64,000 nucleotides of DNA from Bolinopsis microptera (lineage: Eukaryota > Ctenophora > Tentaculata > Lobata > Bolinopsidae): contig NC_087079.1 of the NCBI RefSeq assembly GCF_026151205.1, positions 9,476,635 through 9,540,634 of the forward strand. The letters run 5' to 3'. Position numbers and translations under genes: made by a program. Below the pieces are notes generated by a model. That model saw nothing but the letters and a program-made list of their open reading frames with translations, made no database searches and had not been told where the DNA came from. This document shows, piece after piece, positions 35,776-46,331 of the stretch; position 1 is the first letter of the stretch, and the number at the start of each line of letters is the position of its first letter.

Positions 35776-36839
35776 AATTGATTGGGTCTGAGGTCACGTG
35801 ATTATGAGCCTGAGGTCACGTGACTATGACGTCACCAGACCTTGTTCTCCGTTTCCCGCTCATTGGACCAGGTGAGCTTGCATGCTTGTGAATGTGGGTG
35901 TAAGTACAGCTGTACTGTAGTTTATACCTAATTAACCCCTATAGAAACCGAAAATTTATTTTCTGGCAGAAAGCTAGAAATTTACCAAAATATCGAAATT
36001 GTTATAAATTTATTTTGATGACCATTCCTGACCTAAAATTGCACGAGAAATCGATTAAACTTGGTTTCAGGACTCAACAATGCTTTTTTATGCCTTACAA
36101 TCCATGTTTTATCGATACAATCAACATTATGATCCCGTTGATTAATTAGTAACAGGTACCTAACAAATACGCAGAAACAACCATCACACCTAGATTGCAT
36201 TCCTAACGGGTCGATTTCGAGTGACCAATAATCGTCGTGATGATACGTCATGTGTTCCTGATCACTGTTGAAACAGTTATCTCACTTTGTAACTGCATAT
36301 GTATCGAGGATAGCTTTACAAATAAGAGTATCAGTAAATAAAATTGCCACAAGTGTTTCTTTCACTCACTTCCGATAAGACACATTGGAAATTCTTACTT
36401 CCATAAGATTATATAATTACTCACGTTCAAATTGCATGACCAATGACTAAAGATGTTAAATTAACTTCGATATTAGGTAAACAATTATCCATAAAAACAT
36501 TTTCTGTGTCTTCCTAACTAGAATTGTAATCGTTTTGTAGACGGAAACATTCGGGAATTGAAAATGTTAACATGATCTTACACCAGAACAGAACCTTTAC
36601 ATTGAAGAGTTTTACTTTTTTCTCTTCCAAGTAGTTCATTATACCACTTGCTATTGAACGTTCAAAAATTACGAATTAGCCATATTATATCAATCAAATG
36701 AATCCGGCTGCAAAGAGCAAAGTTGCCATTTCTATTTTGTTTGTACTCAAATCTGTTACTTAATCAAACAGATTTGTCTTACCCTGAACTGTTAGATCTT
36801 GCACCGACAACAGGGCACTCCTCCTTCGCTTATTTGTTG

Positions 36840-37130
36840 CCAAGTTTGATGCTTACTCCTCCTCCTCAGTCCTCCTCCTCCTCAGTCTTCCTCTTCCTCC
36901 TCCTCCTCATCCTCCTCCTTCTCCATCTCCTCCTTCTCCTTTTCCTCCTTCTCATCCTCCTCCTCCTCCTCAGTCCTCCTCCTCCTCAGTCCTCCTCCCC
37001 AGTCATTCTCCTCTGCCTCCTCCTCCTCCTCCTCCTCAGTCATCCTCTTTAGTCATCCTCCTCAGTCCTTGTATGTACGATACCTTCTCAGTCCTCCTCA
37101 TCTTCTTCCTCAGTCCTCCTCCTTTTTAAA
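36840..37130 (+). repeat. TCC-rich microsatellite / minisatellite
   Basis: About 290 bases of TCC repeats interrupted by CAGTCC and TTC variants. The proline-, leucine- or serine-rich frames in this stretch are products of the repeat. Confidence 0.9.
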
Positions 37131-37251
37131 TGTTATTAAAAGTCTGTAGACTATTCTTTGTACCTAATTGAGGATTGAAAGTTTGGGAAAAGACCATGGT
37201 CATTAACCGTGCTACCCATTTCTGCAGATAGCCTGTTACAAATCAAAAGTT

Positions 37252-37330
37252 GGGGGGGGGGGGGGGGGGTGTAACCCAAGAAAAGGTAATACTGGGATTG
37301 GGTTTTTTTTGGGTTTTTTTTTGGGTTTTT
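37252..37330 (+). repeat. G tract and T/G-rich repeat
   Basis: A run of about 17 G is followed by TGTAACCC, then GGTAATACTGGGATTGGG and T-rich runs. A related arrangement at about 39540-39592 has the same GGTAATACTGGGATTGGG core followed by GGGTTACA and a C tract of about 17. Confidence 0.8.
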
Positions 37331-37639
37331 TAAACAAAATTTAAACAAAATTCTAGCCATTTCATTAATTGTATTGAATGTGAATTATTTCCCACTGAGT
37401 CTTACCTACGTGTTGTTCTCATGTCTTAACTTAATAGATAGTTTACATATAACATAGTATATAAGTGTGTTTATATTGATAGTATGTTATCACGATAGCA
37501 AACAGGATGTCTCGTTCATCGAGATATAATCCATATGAATGCACAAAGTGGAAATGTGGCAAATGTGTTCTCCTGTCATGGAAGGAGGCTATGACGAAGG
37601 TCAAGGGCAAGTCAAAGCACATGACTTAAATTACTTGAC

Positions 37640-38275
37640 TTAAGGCGGCTTCAGAGTCCGAGTCTCGATGATGTGTCTCCAAAGCTTTCTGTCCGCCATA
37701 AGCTCCTTAATCTCCCCAGTGTTCTTGAGTCCAGTGTCACTCATTAGGTTATCGACGAAGGTGAGCGGTGGTCTACCCCTCCCTAGGTTCCCAAAGAAGA
37801 AGTTGGTGTGCTGCCAGGTCATCATGTCGCTGGATGTGCCCAGCCAACCTCATTCTTCTGGCCTGTATCTTCGAAATAACTCTTGGGAGTGATCCAAAGA
37901 CCTCCTTGTTGGTGCGATGTCCTCTCCAGTCCACGTTTAGGGCCATCCGAAGCATTCTACTGTAACATCTGTCTATTCTTTTCTTCAAAGATTCTGTTAT
38001 TGTCCACGATTTCGTTCCATACAGGAAGATTGATTCAACCGTAGCTTGAACAGACGGATCTTTAAATCTCGGCGCAAATTGGACCTCCATGATATAGCCT
38101 ACATTTTGTGGTAGGCAGCCCATGCCTTGGCCTTGCGTAACCTAAAGTCGTGCTCCGTTGTACTAAAATCCTCAACTTCTTCTAAGGCATGTCCGTCCTT
38201 AGAAATTATTGTGTGTGGCTCCTCTCCTACTAAATTAACTGTAAGATGCTTGGTTTTAGACAAAAGAGATTTCCT
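37640..38275 (-). pseudogene. Non-LTR reverse transcriptase C-terminal fragment
   Basis: From about 38275 downwards in shifting frames: KTKHLTVNL and SKDGHALEEVEDF, then RKAKAWAAYHKM, then FLYGTKSWTITESLKKRID and CYSRMLRMALNVDWRGHRTN, then AGHIQRHDDLAAHQLLLWEP and GRGRPPLTFVDNL. This succession is typical of the end of one large metazoan non-LTR clade, where LYGSETWTLT-like and RGRP motifs follow the polymerase domain. At least two frame changes and one in-frame stop show decay. The catalytic FADD region is not visible. Confidence 0.8.
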
Positions 38276-38547
38276 GCCTCCTCATCAGATGAGGCTTCTG
38301 TAGGACTGTAGCATGTGATGACAGTGAGCCTGGGCTTTCCATTAAGGGGGCCGGGGGGGGTCTTCACCAAAATTCTCTCGAAATTGACTTTATAGTTGTT
38401 TCTGATAGAGGGGAGTGATGTCTATCAGCTGTTTTTGATATTATGGAAAAATATTGTTCCTAGCCGAAATTATTGCCGGTCAAAGGTCAGCGCTTATGTG
38501 TAATTGTATTGCGCGAGCGATTTTCAATCGCGCGCCCTGAAAATCGA

Positions 38548-38867
38548 GTCTAAAAATCTATCTTCTCCTACATTTTTTGAGCAATCACCCTGAAACTTTC
38601 AGGATATGTTCTAAGGACCATTTAGAAGAAATTATTGGGCTAGAATTTTGAGATGGGCCTTAGAAATGTTTTTATTCAATTTTTAAAATCATGGACCTGA
38701 AAAAATCGTCAAAAAAACGAGGTCCAAGATTTTCAAAATCGAATAAAAAATGTTCTAAGGCCTATCTCAAAATTCTGGCCTGACAATCTCTTTTAAATGG
38801 TCCTTAGAACATATCCTGAAAGTTTCAGGGTGATTGCTCAAAAATGTAGGAGAAGATAGATTTAGAC
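38548..38867. mobile_element. 320-bp foldback element
   Basis: About 150 bases starting GTCTAAAAATCTATCTTCTC pair with the following inverted copy ending GATAGATTTAGAC, with a spacer of roughly 15 bases. Both arms keep CTGAAACTTTCAGG and ATGTTCTAAGG. The RNA would form one long hairpin. No coding capacity and no obvious target duplication. Confidence 0.8.
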
Positions 38868-39389
38868 GGAGCAGAGAGTGACGAAGCGGAAACAGATGAT
38901 GAAGAAGAGGAAGTGGAGGATACTGACTCATCAGAGGAATGGGCGAAAATAGTAACTGTGTATGGTGATGCTCTGCATCATGATACGGCTGTTGAGGTTT
39001 GCCTCAATGGAGGGTGAGATCGAATGCCATCCCAGTCAAGATTTGAGCAACTCCAGGGCCATAAACAAGCGAAGATATCACTTAATATCACATGTGATCA
39101 TGCAGCTGATGGTAACTGCAAGATTCTTTCAGTTGGAAATAGAGCATGGTTTCTCGTTAAGCGGATGATCAGGAAAAAGGAAACAGAGATCGTGAAAGTG
39201 AGAAGAAAGGCTTTATTCCTCTTGTACCGGTTGCGGTCAGGGTTGGGGTCATCAGTGAGTTGCGTCCCTACTAACTCAATTTGCCATGGCCATCGAAGTG
39301 AGCATTACATATGGCTGATATCATATCTGGATGGCCAACTTCTTCTGAGCACATCAGTGAATAAAATACTGCTTTTGGGTGATATTTAA
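38868..39389 (+). other. Acidic open stretch of unknown identity, broken by a stop
   Basis: Just after the foldback element a frame reads ESDEAETDDEEEEVEDTDSS followed by EEWAK, then hits a TGA near 39018. A second frame (39024-39389) holds about 120 residues with ADGNCKILSVGN, faintly reminiscent of the ADGNC motif of OTU-type cysteine protease domains, but no catalytic His region is convincing. It may be the decayed C-terminus of a transposon protein. I do not assign a function. Confidence 0.3.
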
Positions 39390-40740
39390 GCGATTATATC
39401 TATTGTGATGTTGTAGTGATGAACCACAACAGTGATGTTGTACTGATAATTGTTTTGCTAGGTGCTTACATGATTTTATTTCCTTCCAATGAAAAATTTG
39501 TAAAAAAACCAAAAAAACCCAACTCCTACCCTGAAAAAGGTAATACTGGGATTGGGTTTTTTTGGGTTACACCCCCCCCCCCCCCCCCCCCCCAAAGTTA
39601 CAAGTTTTGTCCTTTTTTGTCCGTTCGGTACCCTATTATCTGAAAACGGACAAAATCGAACGGACAAAAACGGACAAAAACAACATGAGCCCCCCCCCCC
39701 CTCCTCCCTTGTACATTATAACAATGTGGGTGTGTACAGTGTAGTGTATTTTGTACTTTACAGACAGTCGATTGTCTACATTAAACTACCTTACACCCCG
39801 ACATACTTCACATCATTATTCCTATTTAATATTGATAACCGCTGCATACCAAGTATTTCATGTTCATTTCATGTATTCGTAACATTATCACGAATTTTGA
39901 CATAAATATAATATTGTAACTACATTGAACAGTTATCTTTGCCTAACTGTTTCAACAGGGGTCGAATTCACAAAAATAACGTAAACCATTGATTTAAAGC
40001 TACCGCCGCTCCTGTCTCTTGATTGCTGATGATGATCAGGAACACATGACGTATCATCACGACGATTATTGGTCACTCGAAATCGACCCATTAGGAATGC
40101 AATGTAGGTGTGATGGTTGTTTCTGCGTATTTGTTAGGTACCTGTTACTAATTAATCAACGGGATCATAATGTTGATTGTATCGATAAAACATGGATTTT
40201 AAGGCATAAAGAAGCATCGTTGAGTCCTGAAACCAAGTTTAATCGATTTCTCGTGCAATTTTAGGTCAGGAATGGTCATCAAAATAAATTTATAACAATG
40301 TCGATATTTTGGTAAATTTCTAGCTTTCTGCCAGAAAATAAATTTTCGGTTTCTATAGGGGTTAATTAGGTATAAACTACAGTACAGCTGTACTTACACC
40401 CACATTCACAAGCATGCAAGCTCACCTGGTCCAATGAGCGGGAAACGGAGAACAAGGTCTGGTGACGTCATAGTCACGTGACCTCAGGCTCATAATCACG
40501 TGACCTCAGACCCAATCAATTGGGTTCTGGCCTGGTCAGCCCCCTGTCACCCGATCTTGAGGTGACGTACGACACCTCGTTAACCCAATCAATGTCTGGA
40601 AGGCTGCAAATTTTCACATGCCAAATCCCTAAGATTCTTAAAGAGTTGTACGAGATGACGATACATAGAGGCCGCAGAATTATGAGGACTACCAGATCCT
40701 GGTGGAACCTAAGCGATCCATGATATCACGACAGGCCCTA

Positions 40741-42570
40741 CTTTCCCAGTGACATAAATTTAAAAAGGGACTAGGAATCCAGTCTGGAAAGAAAAAACGG
40801 CTACCATATATTTTTAGGTAGTGCGCCATCGACAGTGAGCCGCGCTTGCCGACTGTAGGATGGTTTTTTAGCGCTAATTTCGGCCAGCACAATTTTCTTC
40901 AAACAAATAAATATTAAGTATCCTTCCCCACCTCTGATTGCAACAAAAATTGGTAAGCTTACTCATAGACTTACAAGGAAAGTGTCCGAAAAGTTTAAAG
41001 CATATCCAACCATCAGACATTATGTTACAGCTAAAAGCAGCGTATTTTGCCCCATTTTGATCACTACATCAAGTCCGATATCCACCAAATTTTTCGGACA
41101 GTTGTGAAAGCCATATTGGAAGGTCGTCGCCAATTTTCAGAATGATATCATTCAAGGAACTGAAGATATATTCAAATAATACGACAAAAATCAACGAATT
41201 TGGTCAAATTTGGTCAAATTACGCGACTTTTACAGCTAATTTTGCTCCAAAAGCCGCGCACCATCAAATATGGCACCCAGGCGAAACTCACTGATCTTTC
41301 CAAAAAGGTATGACAAATTTGGTATTGTGAAAATTCTCACAGTCTCTAGAAAACAATGGTACAAAAATTTTTTAAATCCGGGCAAGTTTATTTTTATGGT
41401 GCACCCCTTAATATTTTTAAAACGACTACCATAAATTTTTCGGCCGCTCCGCGGCCGGATAACGATTTCATTTTACTTTGCTAGTTATATTACAGAGGTT
41501 TAGTTATTCATTAGTATAGTTATTAATTCATTAGTATAGTTATTCATAATTGCCAAAAGATTGTGAAAGAATTCCTTTCCGGGGCTCGAACTCGCGATCT
41601 GCTAGTGTAGTACTGACGGATTATCCAACTAAGCTACGATTCCATGTACGCTATTGTAATATTTACATATAGATATTCGCACGTTCCTGCAACTACCATA
41701 CTACCATACTACCAAACAGTCCATACTACCATACTGGTAGTAGGAAAATCTTGGATCCTGACAGGGATATCTTGGATTATTTGGTAACGCGCAAGTTAAG
41801 CGCAAGAACTAGGAATCTGCTTCACATAGCCATGTGCCTACGCGTACTGCGTGACGCGCTTGTTTCACAAGTAGGATAGGCACATACAGATCAGCACACA
41901 TAAGATGGTACGTGTGCGCGCGCGCAGTGCTGACAATAGCGTCGTATTTAACCCCGGGTGCACGTACATCGTGTGCGATGATTGGTCTCTATTTGAGGGT
42001 TTATGTCTATTCCAAGAAGTTTTTAGACGATGAAATCAGAAATACAGGAATTGTGGTACAATAAGAAATTAGAAATTTTAAAAATCCTACGATTGAAATA
42101 CAATTTGAATTACAACAGGATTACATAAAAATATAAGTATTCTTTGTATATTATAAAGAAACTAAAAAGCCCGTGGTCACACAAAGGAAACTAATAGTAT
42201 TCTTTTTAGTCAGTTTTTATCGCATCAAAAAATATCTGTCACGACCGAGTATACAGCCCATTAAAATATAGCTTGCAATGAACACAACGTATAATTACCA
42301 CAACGTATAATTACCACAAAACCGATAAAAATGTCGTTTTAAAAATTTTCACGTGGACGGTCGTACAATGTACAAAGATAATTCTAGAATTATAGTAGAG
42401 ATAGTTTTACAATTTGAATTGCATGTAAATAATTTTCAAATGATTCTTTCATAAATGCTAAAAACAATTTCGTACATAAACAAATAATATGTACTAAATA
42501 ACTAAAGACAATTTCATAGAAATGATTACGGAAGATTACAGATTGAAAGTATAAATGATAACGAGATTAC
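40741..42570. other. Non-coding, AT-rich with a tRNA-like remnant
   Basis: No gene recognised. The stretch 41760-42000 is locally CG-rich (CGTGTGCGCGCGCGC) and related to repeat family Y. The minus-strand frame at 40689-40892 has no family resemblance. Confidence 0.4.
41571..41643 (-). repeat. tRNA-like sequence, degenerate
   Basis: On the minus strand, box A reads TAGCTTAGTTGGATAATCC and box B GAGTTCGAGCC at the spacing of a tRNA gene. The acceptor ends do not pair (GGAATCG against AAGGAATT) and the anticodon stem is imperfect, so a working tRNA is unlikely. It could be a tRNA pseudogene or a SINE head. Confidence 0.5.
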
Positions 42571-42574
42571 ATCA

Positions 42575-42830
42575 CACTTCGTGATCCGCAAGAAACGGAT
42601 TCATTTGCATAACATATAACATATAACATATAACAATCCGGTGACCGACAACCAATCCATCCGGTCGCAACAATCACTTCGCGATCAGTAAGAAACAGGT
42701 TAGATCTTGCAGTCCCAACATTGACTTCGTGATCAGTAAGAAACAGGTTAGATCTTTCAGTCCCAACATTGACTTCGTAATCAGTAAGAAACGGGTTCAT
42801 TCCTGCAGGCCCAACTCCGACCGGATGCTG
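42575..42830. repeat. Minisatellite, 48-bp unit
   Basis: GACTTCGTGATCAGTAAGAA recurs with period 48 at about 42675, 42723 and 42771, with a diverged copy at 42575. Four ATAACAT units lie between the first and later copies. On the minus strand the unit is a multiple of three, so a repeated 16-residue peptide (NLFLTDHEVNVGTARS-like) stays open for 77 codons, but I see no evidence that it is expressed. Confidence 0.75.
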
Positions 42831-43277
42831 AAAAAGTACATGTTGTCATTGACATATTTACTCATCTGTAAATGTAATCTACGTACTAATCTGTTACGTA
42901 AAACAGCAAATGATATATTTCATCCCCTATCACTTGATCGTGCTAATATTTAATATGTAAGATACATTTTGTTCTTTACTACTGCCCGATCGGATGAACT
43001 GGGAAGTTAGGGGAGAATAGTGGAACTAATAATATTTTCACAATAAATGTATTTAATTTTAATTGCGGTTGTGAGTATAGTTAAACATTGACACTGAAAT
43101 GATGCGAGAGATACTCTTTTGTGCTAATAAGGACATAAAGTGCTCGGTTGATCAGGAGCGAGCTTAGTGTGCAGTGTGAGCTGAAGACGATTTACACAAG
43201 TATTTTGAAAGCTCCTGCTAATAAAATCCTTTTCATATCACTTGTATGTTTTAAATATCCCCCTCCAGGTTAGTGTG
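42831..43277. other. Non-coding; part of a small dispersed repeat
   Basis: No gene. The segment about 43175-43275 (GAAGACGATTTACACAAGTA, then TTTTGAAAGCTCCTGC) is the reverse complement of blocks at 56715-56765 and 57235-57285; a further part matches 58460-58520. Confidence 0.5.
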
Positions 43278-43333
43278 AGTGTGTGCAGTGCAGGAGCGAC
43301 ACGGGCGATTGTGTCGCTCCTACGCTACACTCT
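43278..43333. other. Perfect-core hairpin, GGAGCGACAC stem
   Basis: AGGAGCGACAC and GTGTCGCTCCT form an uninterrupted 11-bp stem around the loop GGGCGATT. The stem extends through GAGTGT/ACACTC with small internal loops to about 22 pairs. This is either a small foldback repeat or an RNA hairpin. Nothing in the sequence shows transcription. Confidence 0.5.
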
Positions 43334-44097
43334 TAATCTCGGTTTACCGTGCAACTGCAAGGCATAATGCAGAAGATTTTCTATTTCAAAGTTAGCTACT
43401 ATACTATTAAAGAAAGCTTGTAGGATCAGAGGTTATAAGTTGGCAACATACAGCTAAACTGAATATAGGTAGCAAGTTTTGTGAGATGTGCTTCAGTGAG
43501 CGGAAATTAAAGTCACGACGACGTCGCAGATTGTGAGTCAGCGAAGCTACATTTACCGACTTCTAATCCCGGACCTTACTAAAATGTATTCCAATGAAAT
43601 CGCAAATTTGGAAAGAATTAGCTACGGTAACACGACATCTGTCCGACAGCGACTCTTGTCCGACTCAAGTTATCAGAAAAAAAGACATATGTCCGGAATT
43701 GTGATATAATTTCAATACGACACATTTCCAATTAGAGACATGATCTGAACTGTTACTAGCTACTTTGTATACGTAACATTTCCAATTTGATATATGATCT
43801 GAGCTGAACTCTACCATAGTTTATTTTCATTTGATGTCGATATATTGGACGAATGTTATATATAAATCAGTTCAGGACATGGTCCTTCGAGCCTTGCTTG
43901 CGTCGAGGGGTAAACTGAAGATTGGTTGCGTTTTTGGATTGCGATAACTGATTCCCATACCGCTCTCTTATATGCACTGTAGGCTGTGATGTGATCGACA
44001 GCCTGTTACAGCTTGTTAGTGTACGGCTAGCACGATCCTGTCCTCAAATAGTCAATCACGTATCGATGGATCGGATCTCAATGGATCAAATCAGGAT

Positions 44098-45700
44098 TAG
44101 GACAGTGGGAGCCACTGGGAGACCTTGGGTCAGAACTGATCCGGCCCCCAAGAGGGGTCAGATCACATCACTAATTAGTGACGTATAATTAGTGATGTGA
44201 TTCATGGATTGAATATAATTGACACATATGACATAAATGGGCTAGATCTGGGGTAGAGTTCACATGTCAATTCTGTAAATCATAGCTGTACATTAAGAAG
44301 TAAACATGATCTGACTGCTCGACTCGTAGACAACATAAGGGACGGGAGCTCTTGCTTATGGGGGGGTTCTCGTATCAAGGGATGTGCCAAAGGCATGTAA
44401 GGGGAGTGAGCCGATAAAGTGTTCTTAGGTATACATACTGGAAGATAGAAGGTAGTGGTATCGCATTCTATCAACAGTCATGCCTACCTTCTCCAAGTTC
44501 CTAAATGGTTTCAGAGGATCAAGGATGTCAACAAGTGCTTGATTCTGACGGATATATCTACACCAGGAAGAAATCTGATGACAGCGTCCTCTCCTCTGCT
44601 TGGCGTTGCCAGAAGAACAAAACTCTTAAATGTCCCTGCCACTGTTACCTCGCTCTCACAGACAACACTCTTTCCATTGGACGTAAACCACACAACCACG
44701 ATTCAGATTCGGCTACCCCACAGAGACTCGAACTCCTTACAACGCTCAAGAGGAAGGCTGCAGAACAACCCCTGTCGGCGACTCAGAACCTGATATCAGA
44801 AGTCCTTGCTGATGCTTCAACAGAAGTAAACCAGACGCTACCTAATATGGAATCCCTAGGAAAAGTCGTCCAACTAGCCAGAGCTTCTGCCTCCGGATCT
44901 GCCCAACATACCGAGTCGAAGACTTCTCTTGAATTCGTTCTTCCTCCCAGCTGCACATCTACAAGAAGAGACGAACAATTTATCCTCTTTGATGGGAAGA
45001 CTGACCGAGATGGAAGAAGATATTTCCCCAAAGTTACACCATACATATCCAGAGGATATGTGGGTGTTCTGGAATCATTTCGCCAGTATTATTCAGGATC
45101 CGGAGCTCCCTCGGAGAGGTTTCAAAGAGGTTTCAAAACCCGAGTGAATCGCCCAAAGCCCTCTGTTCAAGAATATTTTCGTGCTATTAAGGAACAACAG
45201 GTTGTTACAGATTATCATCTGGATCGGCTTGCTGTTGGAAAGACTCCTTCCAAAAAGAAGAGGATTTCCAGCAGTATTCTGTACGACCTTTGTTCTTTCT
45301 ACACGGCATACCCAACAAAGATTGAGTCATTGTTCGCTGTTGCGAAATACTTTGGTAATTATATTGAGTAATTTGTTGTATTCTGAAGTATTATATCATT
45401 AATCGATTTAACATTTTAATAACATTTTATAACCAACCAATACATTGTCTCAATTTAAAACATGTTCACTTCTTAATTTATAGCTTCTATGTACAGAGTT
45501 GTCATATGAACTCTACCCCAGATCTAGCCCATTTCCAGCTCAATTATATTCAATCCATGGATCAAATCACTAATTATACGAGACAAGCTTCAAGCTTGCA
45601 TGTTACTTACTTGATGACGTATATGGTAGTCATATCACTTCTGACCCAAGGTCTGGCAGCCGTGGGAGCAACGTCACGAGATTACCCGTGAGCTTGTGAA
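44098..45700. mobile_element. Mutator-like element, internally deleted
   Basis: Blocks at 44098-44280 recur inverted at 45490-45680: GGATTGAATATAATTGA, GGGCTAGATCTGGGGTAGAG, GTATAATTAGTGAT and AGACCTTGGGTCAGAA appear on both sides in mirror order, with indels. The motif GACATCTGTCCGAC at about 43641 and its inverted copy near 45740 suggest that the repeats extend further out. Long inverted repeats enclosing a FLYWCH-finger ORF are characteristic of animal Mutator-like elements. I could not fix the ends or a 9-bp target duplication. Confidence 0.6.
44505..45371 (+). CDS. FLYWCH zinc-finger protein of a deleted Mutator-like element
   Basis: An intact 288-codon frame; the ATG directly follows an in-frame TAA. 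Residues about 8-65 look like a FLYWCH zinc finger: W33, C35, the Cys cluster CPCHC at 43-47 and the His pair HNH at 63-65. FLYWCH fingers bind DNA and are common at the N-terminus of animal Mutator-like transposases. The C-terminal part (about 183-245: ESFRQYY, ERFQRGF, SVQEYFRAIKEQQ, DYHLDRLAVG) resembles the last segment of such transposases. The DDE catalytic core expected between them is missing. The product would bind DNA but could not transpose. Whether it is expressed is unknown; it may be a fortuitously open deletion product or a domesticated repressor. Confidence 0.6.
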   Translation: MVSEDQGCQQVLDSDGYIYTRKKSDDSVLSSAWRCQKNKTLKCPCHCYLALTDNTLSIGRKPHNHDSDSATPQRLELLTTLKRKAAEQPLSATQNLISEVLADASTEVNQTLPNMESLGKVVQLARASASGSAQHTESKTSLEFVLPPSCTSTRRDEQFILFDGKTDRDGRRYFPKVTPYISRGYVGVLESFRQYYSGSGAPSERFQRGFKTRVNRPKPSVQEYFRAIKEQQVVTDYHLDRLAVGKTPSKKKRISSSILYDLCSFYTAYPTKIESLFAVAKYFGNYIE

Positions 45701-45910
45701 ATACGAATGTGATCCGAAATTACAATTGTGATCCGAAAGTCGGACAGATGTCGCCAAAAATTACTTCTGTCCGAAACCGCTAATTCGGCTGTCGGATAGA
45801 TCATTAGCTACTAAATTCATGGCATGAAATAAAGCATTAATCCTGTAATACAGTTACTATACTGAACAAAAATACGGATCATATTCGTATTTCACAAGCT
45901 CACGGGTAAT
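45681..45910. mobile_element. 230-bp inverted-repeat element
   Basis: The first 36 bases, starting ATTACCCGTGAGCTTGTGAA, match the reverse complement of the last 36 with one mismatch. The interior has no coding capacity. A G tract of about 17 follows at 45912. Target duplication is not evident. Confidence 0.75.
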
Positions 45911-46331
45911 GTGGGGGGGGGGGGGGGGCTGCTGGAGACGAAGAAGTTAAAATACGGAACAAAATCCGAGATGTTACGTGCAAAGGTTGAGGTTAACTTA
46001 TAGCTGTAATTACTGGTAATAGTAATACTGGAATCACAAATAGCTCTTACTTTTTGACATTCCGTTTCCTTAGTAGTTTAAATAATCCTAATCTGGTTTG
46101 GTACAATGGTCCCTTATCATAATGAGATTAACCATTTCAAAAAGTTGCTCAATACGTTGTGCGAGTTGAATAAATTAATTTTCCAATGAATCACTTTAAT
46201 TTTCCAGTTTTACCAGTAAGTACGACATGTAAGTTGACAAGTAAATACTCCGACTTTAGCTCGAGAAGTCGAGACATCCCAGGAACGTTTCTCGCATTCA
46301 GAAGCTCAAACCAGCCCACCCCCACATGTTC

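Larger units (their letters stand above)
34648..40740. mobile_element. 6.1 kb element with about 0.7 kb terminal inverted repeats
   Basis: TAGGGCCTGTCGTGATATCA at 34648 is matched by its reverse complement ending at 40740. The arms are about 34648-36262 and 40033-40740; they align throughout except for an 899-base insertion in the left arm. TA at both outer ends could be a 2-bp duplication; no longer one is visible. The interior is simple repeats, a retrotransposon fragment and a foldback element, with no transposase recognised, so the element is non-autonomous or the interior has been replaced. Confidence 0.7.

Noticed and set aside
36723-37052. A 109-codon leucine/proline/serine-rich frame
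   Set aside because: Product of the TCC microsatellite.
39552-39905. A 117-codon plus-strand frame with polyproline
   Set aside because: It is driven by C tracts at about 39576 and 39690 and has no family resemblance.
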